Shown: one piece after another, positions 1 through 13,549 of the stretch
Position numbering within the stretch: position 1 is the stretch's first letter
How the letters are laid out: each line of letters opens with the position of its first letter
Notes under the pieces: model-generated
Seen by the model: only the letters and a program-made list of their open reading frames with translations
What the model was told of the DNA's origin: nothing
Databases searched by the model: none
Program-made: the position numbers and the translations under genes
Assembly: GCF_001704415.2 (NCBI RefSeq)
Contig: NC_030808.1
Location: 139,887,089 to 139,951,088, forward strand
DNA from: Capra hircus
Taxonomy: Eukaryota > Chordata > Mammalia > Artiodactyla > Bovidae
DNA: 64,000 bases
Direction of reading: 5' to 3'

Positions 1-1423
1 TCAACTATACTTCAATTAAAGAAAGTAATGGACATACCTAACAATATGGGGTTTATTAAATAAATGGTGGAAGGCAAGATTACAAATTTTAGGAAGTCTT
101 TAAGAGGTATAGATGAGTGATGTCTATTCAAAGTGCAATTAGGGAGGGTAACAGAGAAGTGAGCCTTCACTGGTGGCTCAGTGGTGAAGAACCCGCCTGC
201 ATTTAGAAGACGCTGCTTTGATCCCTGGTGGGGAAGATCCCTTAGAGAAAGAAATGGCAACCCACTCCAGTATTCTTGCCTGGGAAACCCCATAGACAGA
301 GGAGGCTGGCAGGCTATAGTCCATGGGGTCTCAAAGAGTCACACAGTACTTAGCGACTAAACAACAAAACAGAGAAGGAAGAGAGTCAAGAACAACTGCA
401 GTCGAAAGAGGCAGCGACCTCTTGTGGAAGGTCCATCATTTGGTGATGATCCCCTTAATCTTGGAGACAAGAACAAAGGTCTGCGCCCAAGCTTCCACCT
501 TCCCTGCAGCAGTTGAGGGTGGCTGATCAGTTCTGAGTGCAGGCCGGAAAAGAAAATCTAGGTTTGGGGCTGGATACTCTTTCACCCCCTAAAGATGAGC
601 CAGGCTGTGGTTCTTTCCCTTTCCTTCTGCAGAGAAGCCCTAGGGCAGCTCGCTTCCTTCTCTTCTGTAGGAGGCAGGCTGGCAGGTGGCATCCACTGCC
701 CAATTGCTTAGTCCTCTGCAACCAGGTTATTGCCACCCCAGGTGACCACGAGCAAGCTTCTCTATCGAAGGCTGTGTGTCCGTATGTGTCTCTGTCTGTG
801 TGGGTGAGCGTGCACGCACGCATGTGTGATGAATAATTTAGTGTGTGATATCCACGTATCCATCAATAACTCTAGGTGGTAGGATCCTGTGCGGTTTTGT
901 CTTCAAAATGCCTATCTCAATCTTCGACATTTTCAACATAAGATGAAATACTTTGTCATAGGAAAAATCAGCAATACCATTGATGATGGAAATATTGTTG
1001 TTTCCAGTCAATAAAATTATCTGTACCACCTTCCCCCAGTCCTCAAACAGAGAATATTCTAGCTATTTTCTAGTTAAGTGATCCTTCCTCCCCTGACTGC
1101 ACAGGGACTTGGGCAAGACAGGCTCTCAGCTCTCCTGTCAACCTGGATTCCACGCATCCAGACAAAAGGACTGTAAGAATAGCGTGGGTTCTTTAAATCT
1201 CACCAGATCATTAGCCTCATATGTCTTTCTTTTAAGTCTTGGGTGTGAGAACCTTGACCTGAGTCCTGTTTGAAGAACAGTGCCTTCAAAGTAGGCAGAG
1301 AGTGCTGTCTGTGTTTTTGATGGGTGTGGAGCTACAGAGAGCGTTCATCATGGCTGTGACTTTGCATTAACAATATGAGCCCCACCAGCCGGCTCCCAGA
1401 GGTCCCCTGCCCATCAGACGTAC
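1..1423 (-). other. DSCAM: DSCAM intron downstream of the FNIII-1 exon
   Basis: Apart from a Bov-tA SINE near the left edge and a short TG-rich stretch near 775-825, I see no gene or recognisable element here. Open frames around 527-836 on both strands overlap each other and have no family resemblance. Confidence 0.7.
163..365 (+). mobile_element. Bov-tA SINE
   Basis: Begins with the tRNA-Glu-derived head (CACTGGTGGCTCAGTGG) and runs through the BovB-derived tail (CATGGGGTCTCAAAGAGTC, then GCGACTAAACAAC). It is complete but diverged. Confidence 0.85.
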
Positions 1424-1591
1424 CTGCCTCGTCCGCAGTGATGGACAGCTCGTTGCTAGGCTCACTCTTGCCAATCCGGTTCTTGGCGTACATGCGGATG
1501 CTGTAGGTGGAGGAAGGGTGGATGTCAATGATGGTGGCCGAGTTCAGCTGAGGGGAAACGTCTTTGGTTCTCTGAGCAGAATCCCAGGAGT
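1424..1591 (-). CDS. DSCAM: DSCAM internal exon: second half of fibronectin type III domain 1
   Basis: This 168-nt exon starts with two bases completing an Asp codon and reads SWDSAQRTKDVSPQ through SNELSITADEA, ending on one base of the next codon. It contains the FNIII tyrosine-corner region (STYSIRMYAKNRIG) and the linker towards FNIII domain 2. The donor is GTACGT. The acceptor AG is preceded by an A-rich stretch, and the better pyrimidine tract (TCTCTATCTCTTCTTTTTT) lies about 20 bases upstream, so the 3' splice site is a little unusual. Remembered human sequence has Thr where this copy has Ser in NEL(S/T)ITAD; that comparison is from memory. It is the last exon visible in transcript direction. 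The next exon must lie left of position 1. Confidence 0.96.
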
Positions 1592-2936
1592 CTTTTGGGT
1601 TTTGTTTTTCAAAAAAGAAGAGATAGAGACATGAGTTTTTTCCCTCTGCTTTTGAAAGTTCACAAGTAGGAATTTTTTAAAAAAGAAAGAAGGAAAGAAA
1701 AAAAGTTACAACTCAAAGTGAATTCTCAATGCAATGCTGCCAGTATTCTGGTGGGCTAGCCATCAGAGGAGATGCAAAACTAAACATTCAACACCCACAT
1801 TGTGGGGTACAAGGCTGCAGGCAGCTGGTTTCAGGGAGTTTTGTCCGAGGCAACACAACAGACTCCTTGGCAGACATCACAGAGGAAAATAGAAGTGGGG
1901 GAAGCTTATTCCAATAAAGTGAAAAATAGCTACTTCCAAGCACTCATAGTACAAGATGATTAAAAAAAAAATAAAGTATTGTTTGAGCAGCCCTCCACCC
2001 AAAAGAAAAAAAATCCCTAGTTCTTACAGGTATTTGAAAACCAGCAAAGCCTTTAGCCGTGTCAGACCCCTTGTTCTCCAAAAGGAGGGTGGTAAAAATG
2101 AAATACATAAAAACTAATCTGTCTCCCCCATAAGCACTGGTTATTCAGTGTACTTTTCAGTTCTAAGGTTTGAAATCATTTTTGTCTCCAATCCTTTACT
2201 GTAGGAATTATTTTCAACCACAGCTAATTTTAAAGACAGGGCATGCCTTCTGCAAAGAGTTGTCATTGAATCCACGATGGTGTGCACCTGCTGTCTTTTG
2301 GGCTTCAACCGATGATGAACACATAGATGAACAGTTCTTATTTCAGAAAGAGTTTGAGCAGGTGCTGATCAGGATGGGGAGGGGTCAGGAGATGATTGTG
2401 GTTGTGGAACTACCAAGATCCCCCTGAGATAGTGGCAGAGAGAATGCACGCATACTCTCATGCCCCCCTGGCCATCCCAGGATCCTCTTGCATTTGCTCT
2501 GCTGAGCTTATCAGACTTTTAAGAATTGCACCTAGAGTCTGAGTTTCCTGCTGAATTCTAAGCCATGCTGGCCATGTTCAATGCTGTAGGCCCAGTGCTC
2601 GCACAGAGCCTGGCAAATAATAAATGCATATTTCCTAGATGAATACATACATGGCAAATAGACCTCTGGGTCCTGGGAATGACCCCATGCCCTTTTCCAC
2701 ATTAATGATGGCCATGGAAGTTCCAAGGGCTGCTCTGACCAAAGATCATTGCAAGTGCAAGAGATTTCCTGGACTTGTAGGGGGAATATGTGGCTTCAAG
2801 TCTTCCTCTGAGGGCTCTTACCTGGAATGGAGTGTATAGAGACTAGCTACTGGTATTTCCTGAAAGCAACAGTACCTTTTGAGTCCAAATGATTGAAGGG
2901 AGAAGGGCATGACAGAGAAAGAAGACACACTGTTGA
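1592..2936. other. Intronic sequence without a recognised element
   Basis: Single-copy-looking intron. A short piece at about 2580-2650 (CACAGAGCCTGGCAAATAAT) resembles the tail of a MIR or L2 element but is too diverged to claim. A-rich runs occur at 1675-1705 and 1960-1975. Confidence 0.5.
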
Positions 2937-3600
2937 TGCTTTGTATAAAATAGATAACTAATGAGAACCTACTGTATAGCACAAGGAACTCAGTGCTCTA
3001 TGGTGACCTATATGTAAAGAAATCCAATGACAAACCTAGACAGTGTGTTAAAAAGCAATCACTTTGCCAACAGAGGTCCACATAGTCAAGGCTCCCAGTA
3101 GACATGTATGGGTGTGAGAGCTGGACAATAAGAAAGGCAGAATGCTGAAGAACTGATGCTTTCAAACTGTGGTGCTGGAGAAGACTCTTGAGAGTCCCTT
3201 GGACTGCAAGGGGATCCAACCAGTAAATCCTAAAGGAAATCGACCCTCAATACCCTTTGGAAGAATTGACGCTGAAGCTGAAGCTCCAATACTCTGATGA
3301 GAAGAGCTGGCTCATTGAAGACCCCGAAGATGGGTAAGATTAAAGGCAGAAGAAGAGGGTGACTGAGGATACGATGGTTGGATGGCACTACCGAGTCAAT
3401 GGACATGAACTTGAGTAGACTCTGGGAGAATGTGAGGAACAGGGAAGCCTGGTGTGCTGCAGTCCATGGGGTTGTGAAGAGTCAGACATGGCTTGGCGAC
3501 TGAACAACAATATATACACATATAGTTGATTCACTTTGCTGTATAGCAGAAACTAACACAACATTGTAAAGCAACTATACTCCAATAAAAATTAATTTAA
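2937..3600 (+). mobile_element. L1 3' end, split by a BovB tail
   Basis: The left part (TAAAATAGATAACTAATGAG, then TATAGCACAAGGAACTCAG) and the right part (TTTGCTGTATAGCAGAAAC to CTCCAATAAAAATTAATTTAA) are typical of a ruminant L1 3' untranslated end. They are separated by the BovB piece at 3028-3510, so the L1 is the older insertion. Confidence 0.75.
3028..3510 (+). mobile_element. BovB LINE 3' fragment nested in an L1 tail
   Basis: Carries the end of BovB ORF2 and the 3' region (CAAACCTAGACAGTGTGTT, GCTGGAGAAGACTCTTGAGA, and the terminal AGTCAGACATGGCTTGGCG). It is 5'-truncated and diverged. Confidence 0.85.
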
Positions 3601-5017
3601 GAAGAGAAGATGCTGCAAAATAACAAATTATAGAAGAACAGAAGAATGGGATTCAATAGAGGACAAGTGGTGGGAAGGAAGTTCATGCCAACAGAATGAT
3701 GTATAAGTAGGAGGCTTGTCCCACAAAAAGAAAGTCAGGTCTTCTGGAGAAGATAATTAGGATGATAGGGAGGAACTCCAGGCCCTGCATGACGCAGAGG
3801 CAGTTGCTAATCAGCCCCAGGAGGAAGCTGACGCCTGTAGGGTTTGATGGTTCTTCCTAGGCTATTATGGAGCCTTCTGGAACTGACATAGCCATGGAAA
3901 CATGCCATACTCCCTGAGGTGTGTCTAGGAGATGGCTGAGAGCTTGCAGGGATATAGTGAGTGCCCGTCTCCTTCTCCTGCCAGGGAAGTCACGTGAATA
4001 GCCCCTGGGGAGTCACCAACGTGGGGGTCTCAGGCAGGAAGTACATGGTCCTTGGAGAAGGGGCTGTATTTTTAGCTTCTTTCTTGCAATGATTGGACTT
4101 TAAAAGAAAAAGGTGATGTCAGTGATCATAACTCTTAGACTATGGTTCAAAACACTACAGGGTGGGCTTTTCAGGTAAAGATCAAGAGGATGAGAAAGAG
4201 AAACACATGTGTTATCCTGAAGGATTTTAAAGTAAGTGAACGAAGAGGAAAGTCTAGCGAAATTCCCAAACACACTCTAGCAAGTGATATGACATCAAAA
4301 GAAGAACACAACCAGGGTGTGGCTACCCAGGAGAAGAGCTGAGAAAGGGGCCAAAAATGCCACTTCTGATCTCAGATGCCAAAGTGCACACGGACTGGTC
4401 GTGGGTTATAAACAAAGTGTGCTTGAGAATACCACACTGAGCACTAAAAACAGACCCCAGGGAAGTCCTGACACTTGAGGATGGAACTGCAAATTGAAAT
4501 ACAAATAAAACTAGCAAGAATACGTGATAGACAAAATAAAGATACTTCTTAGGAGAAATATGTCATGAGCAGAAAGGCATGCCTAGTGATGGAGCTGGAG
4601 GATGCAAGTATGGATGGGAGATTTGGGGTAAGGACATGAGCAGGAAGAGCAGGCTGAAGAATGAAATGCTTGTGAGGATTGATTACAGGTCTTGACGAAT
4701 GGAGGAAGCGGAGGGTGGTTTCTAGACTCCCAAGTAGCATCGAGGAGATTGTAGAAGTCATACAAAGATGGTTTGTAAGGTGTCTGTTTACTGAGATGTG
4801 GGCTTGGCTAAAGGGACCTGTAGGAGATGCTGAGGTTCCCAGCACCTATAAGAGTGGGGAGTTGCTGCCTCTGGGGTCCAAGGGGGCCAAAGGGGAGGAA
4901 CTGTATTTCTGGGGTGTAGACAGGACTGAAAACTCAAAAGAGGGCCCCTGATGGAAGCTATACACAGAGAACAGTCTCTGTGGGATCCTTCTGCATTGCT
5001 CTCTGGGTCTGCCACTG
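3601..5017. other. Intronic sequence without a recognised element
   Basis: No gene or confident repeat. Overlapping open frames of 60-100 codons on both strands near 4550-5015 have no conserved domain signature and are taken as chance. Confidence 0.5.
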
Positions 5018-5190
5018 GCCAGGAGGAGAAGGGGGCAGCAGAGGATGAGATGGTTGGATGGCATCACCAACTCAATGGACATGAGTCTGAACAAACTGGG
5101 AGATGGGGAAGGACAGGGAAGCCTGCAGTGCTGCAGTCCTTGGGGTCACAAAGAGTCAGACACAACTTAACAACTGAACAACAACCCAAC
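5018..5190 (+). mobile_element. BovB 3'-terminal fragment
   Basis: Starts within AGGAGAAGGGGGCAGCAGAG and runs to the BovB end (AGTCAGACACAACTTAACAA, then CTGAACAACAA). About 170 bp, strongly 5'-truncated. Confidence 0.85.
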
Positions 5191-5759
5191 AGCCCTGAAC
5201 TCAGAGGGAAGGAGAATCTCCATGGTGCAGATCACGGGGCTCAGCTTCAGGGAGAAGGGCAGATGCTGGGTTTGGGCAGAAGTCAAGGTGGTGGGTGAAG
5301 AAAAGCCAGAAGCAAGGTGAACTCAGGTTTCGGAGTGGCATCTGCTCGTTGGGTGCCCTGCTAGGCATTTTACAAGGGTGATTTCTGCAGTCCCCATATT
5401 TGTGGGCACATGAGAAAAAACTCAAAGCTTTCTGACAACTGCACTTTCACATCCATGCAGTCAGAATCTCTGGGGGTGGTACTTTAAAAAATGCCTCTCT
5501 CTCTCTCTGGGAGGTTGTAGCATGTGAGAGCCACAAGGGCATCTCTGAGATTCATGGTGCTATTCCTACCCGGGAAAAAAACAAGCCTCAGAGAGGGTAA
5601 GCAACCTGGTCTGGTTAAGAGAGCTAATAAGTGATGAAACTGGGTAATGAACCATCTGACATTAAAACTGGCATCCTTATAGAACCTCATGTGGTTAGAA
5701 CCACATGAGGCTCCATCCATGACTTAGCATCAGGCATTTAATTGTTTAAAGAGTTAGTA

Positions 5760-6288
5760 ATTGCTTCTTGGCTTGAAAGCTATAACAAACCTAGACAGTG
5801 TGTTGAAAAGCAAAGATATCACCTTGCCAACAAAGGTCTGTATAGTCAAGACTATGGTCTTTCCAGGGGTCATGTACAATTGTGAGAACTGGATGGTAAA
5901 AAAGGCAGAGGGCCATGGAACTGATGCCTTCAAACTGTGGTGCTGGAGAAGACTCTTGAGAGTCCCTTGAACTGCAAGGAGATACAACCAGTCAATCTTA
6001 AAGGAAATCAACGCTGGATATTCATTGGAAGGACTGATGCTGAAGCTTCAATAGTTTGGTTACATGATGCGAACAGCCAATTCATTGGAAAAGACCCTGA
6101 TGCTGGAAAAAATTGAGGGCAGAAGTAGAAGAGGGCATCAGAGTATGAAATGGCTGGATGGCATCACTGATGCAATAAATGTGAACTTGGGCAAACTCCA
6201 GGAGATGGTGAGGGAAGGAGGCCTGGTATGCTGCAGCCCATGGGATCAGAAAGAGTTGGACACCACTGAGCAACTGAACAATAACTCT
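5760..6288 (+). mobile_element. BovB LINE 3' fragment
   Basis: Contains the ORF2 C-terminal coding remnant (around AAAGGTCTGTATAGTCAAGA and GTCATGTACAATTGTGAGAA), then the 3' region ending in GCAACTGAACAATAA. Frameshifts and stops throughout. Confidence 0.87.
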
Positions 6289-6319
6289 CTGGGTCATTCT
6301 GCTGCACAGCTAGAATCTG

Positions 6320-6480
6320 GACAGAATGTATTTTCGATTGGATTCTGACAACATCCTCATGAAGCAGGGATTTTTATTTTCATTGTGAAGGTCAAGAACC
6401 TCAGACCCTGTTGTTGAGGTGCTGAGAAGTGAGGCTGGGATTTGACCCCTCTTGTGTTATCCCCAAGTTCTAGGACAGCT
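6320..6480 (+). repeat. MIR-like SINE fragment
   Basis: The order of motifs (ACATCCTCATGAAGCAGG, TATTTTCATTGTGAAGGTCA, GAGGCTGGGATTTGA) follows the MIR core in which a low-copy decimal-count tail precedes GGATTTGAACC. Old and diverged. Confidence 0.55.
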
Positions 6481-7789
6481 TCCTGCCGCATGGGACCTTC
6501 ACAAGGTCTCTGCTGGATATCCAATGAGACTCAATTTCAATTTTCTAGGAATCTGATGGAAGTCTCACGTGCTTAGAGGAAGACTTCTGACGAGCTTCTG
6601 ACTTGACTTCCTGATGAGGAGGAGCAGTGCAGAGAGCTTGGCTAAGTGCAGGGGGGCGGGGTGGGGGTGGAACTTGGCTAAGAGTTGTCGTAAGTCCTCT
6701 GGTTTGTAGGAGCAAAAGGTGAGAGAGCTGTGCAGGGTCAGATTGTCCCTTGGTTTAGAAAAAATAAGTGAGAAGCATTTGTTGAGGAGGTAGGATTCTA
6801 TGACATGATCCAGAGAGATCGGGGTGAAGAGGATGCAGAGGCTCAGAGTCGAGTCTCTGCCTCTAAAAGTCCAATTATCACCCGAGTGAAGACTGGGGAG
6901 AGCCCCCAGGAGAAGTGTGGTTGAACTGGGTGCTTGTTGATAAGCCCAGCTTGAAGGGGATATGGCCTGAGGCAGGAGGACAGCAGATCATCAAGGACAA
7001 ATTTAAGGCAGTGAACTTCATTTGGAGAAGCGTTGTTAGAGGCTTGAAAAAGTGAGGGTGACCCAAAGTCTGAGGGGCAAAATTACGCAAAAGGTAGAAA
7101 ATGAAGAATTGGCTTGGAGAAGGATGAGATCTATGGTGTTGGGTGAGGGAAGGGAGGATCAGCACCTGGGGAAGCCACTTCTTCTCTGTCTTAGCCTTGC
7201 AGGAGAGCCCTTATCTGAAAGGCGGCAGGGGTCAGGGGTGGGGGGAACTAAGGCACCAAGCCCAGGCAGTGATTTGTGAGGCCTTGGGGAAAAGGCATCC
7301 AAGAAGGGGTGTGGGGAACATGGCAGGCTGGAGTAGATGCCGTAGGCTGCAGGCCGATGGGCTGGCCTTGCACACGGGGCAAGATGCTGGAAGGGGATGG
7401 AAGGCGGACCTTGGTGTCTACCTGGAGGAGAGCAGTGGCCACTAGGAACCCAGTATGTGGCAGGCATAGAAACCAGCAGGATGCAGGCCACATGAAGAAA
7501 GTCAAAGGTTCCAAACGAGGGAGGTGATGGCTCCTTTGTACCTGTGCCCAGTCAGATGACCCCTGGGGTGCTGCCACGGGGCAAGTGGAGCTGAAGGGCC
7601 AGGTGATGGTCCAAGGAGGAACATGCAAAGGCACTTGGGATATTTTATTTTTCTTGGCAAATGGAAAACTAAGGAGTGTCATCTGTTTTCAAACCATGCA
7701 AGGGAGGTCATTTGATCAGAGTTTAGGGGTGGGAATTCAATCCACAGCAACATCATAAAAATGTCATAAGGTCTAACTAATACATTTAA
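6481..7789. other. Intronic sequence without a recognised element
   Basis: G-rich in places (around 6650-6670). Open frames up to 144 codons on the minus strand near 7248-7682 overlap others on the plus strand and show no domain. I see no promoter or gene signal. Confidence 0.5.
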
Positions 7790-8520
7790 TGGGATACCAT
7801 TAACAATAACAAAAACATGTGTTTATGGAGCTAAACGAGTTGATCCTGAAATTATATATGGAAAGCTAAGAAAACACTGGGAGGGAAAAGTTGCAAGGGT
7901 AGACTAGCCTTACCAAATATTAAGACATAAAGCCTCTATGATGAAAACAGTCTGGTACTGCTGCATTAGTATATAGGTAAACCAATGGAATAGGAAAGTC
8001 CAGAAATAGACTCAATTACATATGGAAGGGGGACAGCAGAGGATGAGATGTTGGATGGCATCACTGACCCAATGGACTTGAGTTTGAACAAACTCTGAGA
8101 AGATGGTGAGAGGCAGGGTAGACTGGCGTGCTGCAGGCCATGGGTCACAAAGAGGTGGACACGACTGTGACTGAACAACAACATATGAAAACTTAGTATG
8201 TGAGAAAGGCGGCATCTGAAATCACTGGACGAAGGTGGATTTTTAATAAATGATGTTGGGGCAACAGAAGACCCATTTCTGGAGAAGATAAAATCAGATC
8301 CATCTCTCCCAATGTACACAAGAGTAGACTCCAAATGGATTGGAGATCTCAATTTAGAAAAGGGAAGGAAAGAAACACAAAATGATAGAAGAAAACAGGC
8401 TGATTTATTTTATGACCACAGTGCAGAGAACGATTTTTCTAACTTGAGTCAAAACCCAGATTCAATAAGAGAAAATACTGATAAATTTAAAAACACACAC
8501 AAGACACACAGATGCATATG
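7790..8520 (+). mobile_element. Old L1 ORF2 fragment, split by a BovB tail
   Basis: Left and right parts follow the middle of mammalian L1 ORF2 (ACAGTCTGGTACTGCTGCAT, CCAATGGAATAGGAAAGTCC, then TTTTAATAAATGATGTTGGG, CTCCAAATGGATTGGAGA). The reading frame is decayed. A BovB tail sits in the middle. Confidence 0.75.
8026..8187 (+). mobile_element. BovB 3'-terminal fragment inserted in L1
   Basis: Runs from GGGGGACAGCAGAGGATGAG to GTGACTGAACAACAAC. The flanks ACATATGG on the left and ACATATGA on the right look like a short, imperfect target-site duplication. Confidence 0.82.
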
Positions 8521-10688
<2,168 letters not shown>

Positions 10689-10865
10689 TTAGTTTGAACA
10701 TCGTTCAGGCATAAGATGCTAGTGAAAATCCTGAGTGACTCACAAAAGCTTTGTCAGCATTCAACACGGCAGACTTTTTTTTTTTTTTAACCTGGAAGTA
10801 TTTTTTTCCTAATCACATTTTAGGATGGAACAATTTTATTTTTCCAAATTTGCCAATCTCCACAG

Positions 10866-10973
10866 CACTTATAAAGCTGAAGATTTACATGTCACTTATA
10901 AAGTTGAAGATTTACATGTCACTTATAAAGCTGAAGATTTACATGTCACTTATAAAGCTGAAGATTTACATGT
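10866..10973 (+). repeat. 27-bp minisatellite, four copies
   Basis: Four head-to-tail units of 27 bp that start CACTTATAAAG and end TTTACATGT. They are identical except for one C-to-T change in the second unit. Because 27 is divisible by 3, one reading frame repeats the same nine residues, but there is no sign that it is coding. Confidence 0.95.
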
Positions 10974-11054
10974 CACTCTTCCGGTCTGGCTTGGGATCTA
11001 TTAACTCAGAAACTAGTTTGGCCCCAGATATGAAACTTTCATTCAGATCATCTA

Positions 11055-11186
11055 GTTGTTGTTTAGCTACCCAGTCGTGTCTGACTCTTTGCGACCTCAT
11101 GGACTGTAGCCCGCCGGGCTCCTCTGTCCATTGGATTTCCCAGGCAAGAATACTGGAGTGAGTTGCCATTTCCCTCCTCCAGGGGC
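11055..11186 (-). mobile_element. Bov-tA SINE tail, partial
   Basis: Reverse complement of the SINE body: CCAGTCGTGTCTGACTCTTT to AGTGAGTTGCCATTTCCCTC. The tRNA-related head is missing. Confidence 0.85.
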
Positions 11187-11479
11187 AGAACAGCTAATGA
11201 TTCCTAAATTTGAACAAGAAAGGCACACTGTCCGGGCTGCCCAGTCAGCTGACCCAGTTCCTTTATGGACTTTGCTCCCTCTGTTTGGGGGCTGCACCTT
11301 AGTATAATCATGAGATCTGCAAAATGAAGCTTTAGCACCAACTTTGTTCAGATTCAACATCTTCTTAGGACTTGCAAGTGTGACGTATCAAGCTGAGGCC
11401 ACTCGGACACCAAAGCCTGGGCACACACTTACTGTCCTGACACCACCGAGTTTCTCCCCCTAGGTTCTGTCCGTCCTAC

Positions 11480-11576
11480 CTTGCACCGTGAGCTGAATTA
11501 TTCCACGGTCCTCCCCATAAGAATTGATGGCGTGACAGGAGAAAAAGCCAGAATCTTCTCTTACTGTTGGCAAAAT
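11480..11576 (-). CDS. DSCAM: DSCAM internal exon: C-terminal third of Ig domain 9
   Basis: This short exon (97 nt) encodes 32 codons from ILPTVREDSG to GIIQLTVQ plus the first base of the next codon. It holds the closing half of Ig domain 9: the D-x-G-x-F-x-C motif (DSGFFSC), with Phe in the position often held by Tyr, supplies the second disulfide cysteine. The disulfide of this Ig domain is therefore encoded across two exons. The acceptor is a pyrimidine-rich tract ending ACATAG and the donor is GTAGGA. Phase is 0 in and 1 out, compatible with both neighbours. At only 32 residues the exon is easily missed by open-frame searches. The intron upstream is 1,776 bp and the one downstream is 816 bp. 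Confidence 0.96.
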
Positions 11577-12549
11577 CTATGTGTAAAGCAGAGAGAAATC
11601 CATCTTACCCAGAGGAATGCAGAGAGAGAACAACTCAAAGGGCTCTTGGCTACAAAGTCTCTCTACTCTCACTCTCCTCCCAGCCCCAAGCACACACATA
11701 AACACTCACACACAGGGACACAGAAAGCTGAGAACAAATTATTTCAGCACAATTGTAAATGTGCAGACGGACAGATTCAGTGTACATGATCCATGTCAGC
11801 TGCCAGCTCATTAAACTGGATGTGAAATTTATGTAGAATGTCACGTTCAGGTTGACATATATTCCACATACTCCCACTTAAAAAAAATCTCATAGTGGAT
11901 TATTTTTTAAGTCGAGAGAAATGTTTTATTAAATGTCTTCTTTATATTATTGATATATGTATGTTTGTCTCTAAAAGACAATGATGGGCCTTAGCAAACA
12001 ATTTCCAAAATATTTCTCATGAGCCAGTAGAGCCCGTGCTGATGAAGTTTCTCTACATCACTGGCAGAGTGTCCATCGGACCATCATGTACTATATTTGT
12101 AAATATTTAAACAGTGTCATTGGGTGGAGTTTTGGTTAAATCTCATAGTGGATTTTTAAAACAGCCAGAGCAATCCTGCCTAAACAAAACAGATCTATAA
12201 ACATTGCAATAAAGTTTTGGTCTCCCAGGACTCCAAGATTGGACCTGAGAGTGAATCAATATGCATGTTTCAAACACGAGGCTTTTCTTTTTTTTTTTTC
12301 TCATGTGTGTTTTACAGCATCATTTCTCCCCCATATTAAAAGCTGAGCCCCACTCAGCTGACTACCAGCAGTGCTAAAAATTCTAAGAGACTGCAATACT
12401 TTTTTACTCTGGGTTTTCCCCCAAGAAGCAAAATATTTTCCTTATAATATTTCTGTGGCAGAATCCTTCTGACTTTTCTTTTCAGGAAGTTAAAAAAAAG
12501 TGCCCAGTGTAGGCTGTCATTTCTCCAGAATTACGTGTCATTGAAAGAT

Positions 12550-12870
12550 GCTATTTCTCCAGACATAGAGAGTAGATTTATGGACTTGGGGAGAGGGGAG
12601 GAAAGGGTGAGATGTATGGAAAGAGTAACACAGAAACTTACATTACCATATGTAAAATAGATCACCAATGGGAATTTGCTTTATGGCTCAGGAAACTCAA
12701 ACAGGGGCTCTGTATCAACCTAGAGGCGTGGGACAGGGCAGGAGACGGGAGGGAGGTTCAAAAGGGAGGGGGTATATGTATACCTATGGCTGATTCACAT
12801 TGAGGTTTGACAGAAAACAACAAAATTCTGTAAATCAATTATCCTTCAATAAAAAAAACAAATTAAAAAA
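12550..12870 (+). mobile_element. L1 3' end
   Basis: Recognised from TAGAGAGTAGATTTATGGAC, ATGTAAAATAGATCACCAA, the purine-rich GACGGGAGGGAGGTTC segment, and an A-rich tail after CAATTATCCTTCAATAAAA. 5'-truncated. Confidence 0.8.
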
Positions 12871-13104
12871 ATATGCCATTTCTATCTTATTATTATTATT
12901 ACAGTTTGTTTCCCTGCCATGTTGGCAATAATTTCACTCTTAATCACATGTAGGATAAAGTACTATTTTTGCAGGCTACTGTGGAATCCCTTTATATATA
13001 AACATAGAGAGATAGTATTTCATATATGTTTCTTTTAAGATTTTTTTTGACATGGACCATTTTTAAAGCCTTTATTGAATTTGGTTTTTGTTTTGTTCTT
13101 TTTA

Positions 13105-13232
13105 TTAAAAAGTTGTTTGGTTTCTTGGCTGTGAGGCATGTGGGATCTTAGGTCTCCGACCAGGGATTGAACCAGCACCCCCTGCATTGCAAGGCGAAGT
13201 CTCAGCCACTGGAACACCAAGGGAAGTCCTGT
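13105..13232 (-). mobile_element. CHR-type tRNA-Glu SINE fragment
   Basis: On the minus strand it begins AGGACTTCCCTTGGTGTTC and keeps the B-box-like GGTTCAATCCCTGGTCGG. The fragment ends soon after the head. Confidence 0.75.
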
Positions 13233-13352
13233 TGTAACTATTTCAAAAGATGATTTGTGGCTTTCCCCCACATGCACTCACTTATGTGAAAGGACAGGAT
13301 TATTCTGCCTGTGAAGGTAGGTGCTCGTCCGTCCTATTTGCCATGCTCTTAC

Positions 13353-13549
13353 CTGCAGAGTAGAAATCACCTCCTCCCCCACCTCCTTGGTGGACACGAG
13401 ATAACGGGCCATTTCAGGGTTAATGATCCGGTCCTCTTTCTCCCAGCGGACTATGATGGGCTTCTCACCATGGGCCGTGCAGCTCATTTCCTTCTTTTGA
13501 CCCTGAGTGGCCAGGGTGGTGTTCGGGTAGGATGTAATCATCGCAGGAA
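13353..13549 (-). CDS. DSCAM: DSCAM internal exon: N-terminal two thirds of Ig domain 9
   Basis: DSCAM is a single-pass neuronal adhesion receptor that mediates homophilic recognition and self-avoidance. This exon (197 nt) supplies the last two bases of a split codon and then 65 codons, beginning PAMITSYPNTT and ending EEVISTLQ. It carries the first Ig cysteine (EMSCTAH), the core tryptophan (VRWEKED) and an N-glycosylation sequon (NTT). The acceptor is a pyrimidine stretch ending TTTTCAG and the donor is GTAAGAG, so the exon runs from phase 2 to phase 0. The following exon continues in frame. Residues such as NPEMARYLVSTKEVGEE match DSCAM and not the paralogue DSCAML1, which differs here. 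Comparison with human DSCAM is from memory (about residues 786-850). Intron retention beyond the donor gives an artefactual open frame to 13278. Confidence 0.96.

Larger units (their letters stand above)
11577..13352 (-). other. DSCAM: DSCAM intron between the two Ig9 exons
   Basis: The segment 11577-12549 is AT-rich and looks single-copy; I see no element in it. The right part holds an L1 3' end and a tRNA-Glu SINE fragment, annotated separately. Confidence 0.8.

Noticed and set aside
7248..7682. 144-codon minus-strand open frame as a possible gene
   Set aside because: No domain, overlaps several open frames on the other strand, no splice continuity with DSCAM, and proline-rich composition typical of chance frames in GC-rich intron.
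10866..10973. CRISPR-like array
   Set aside because: Units are contiguous with no spacers and this is mammalian intron; it is a minisatellite.
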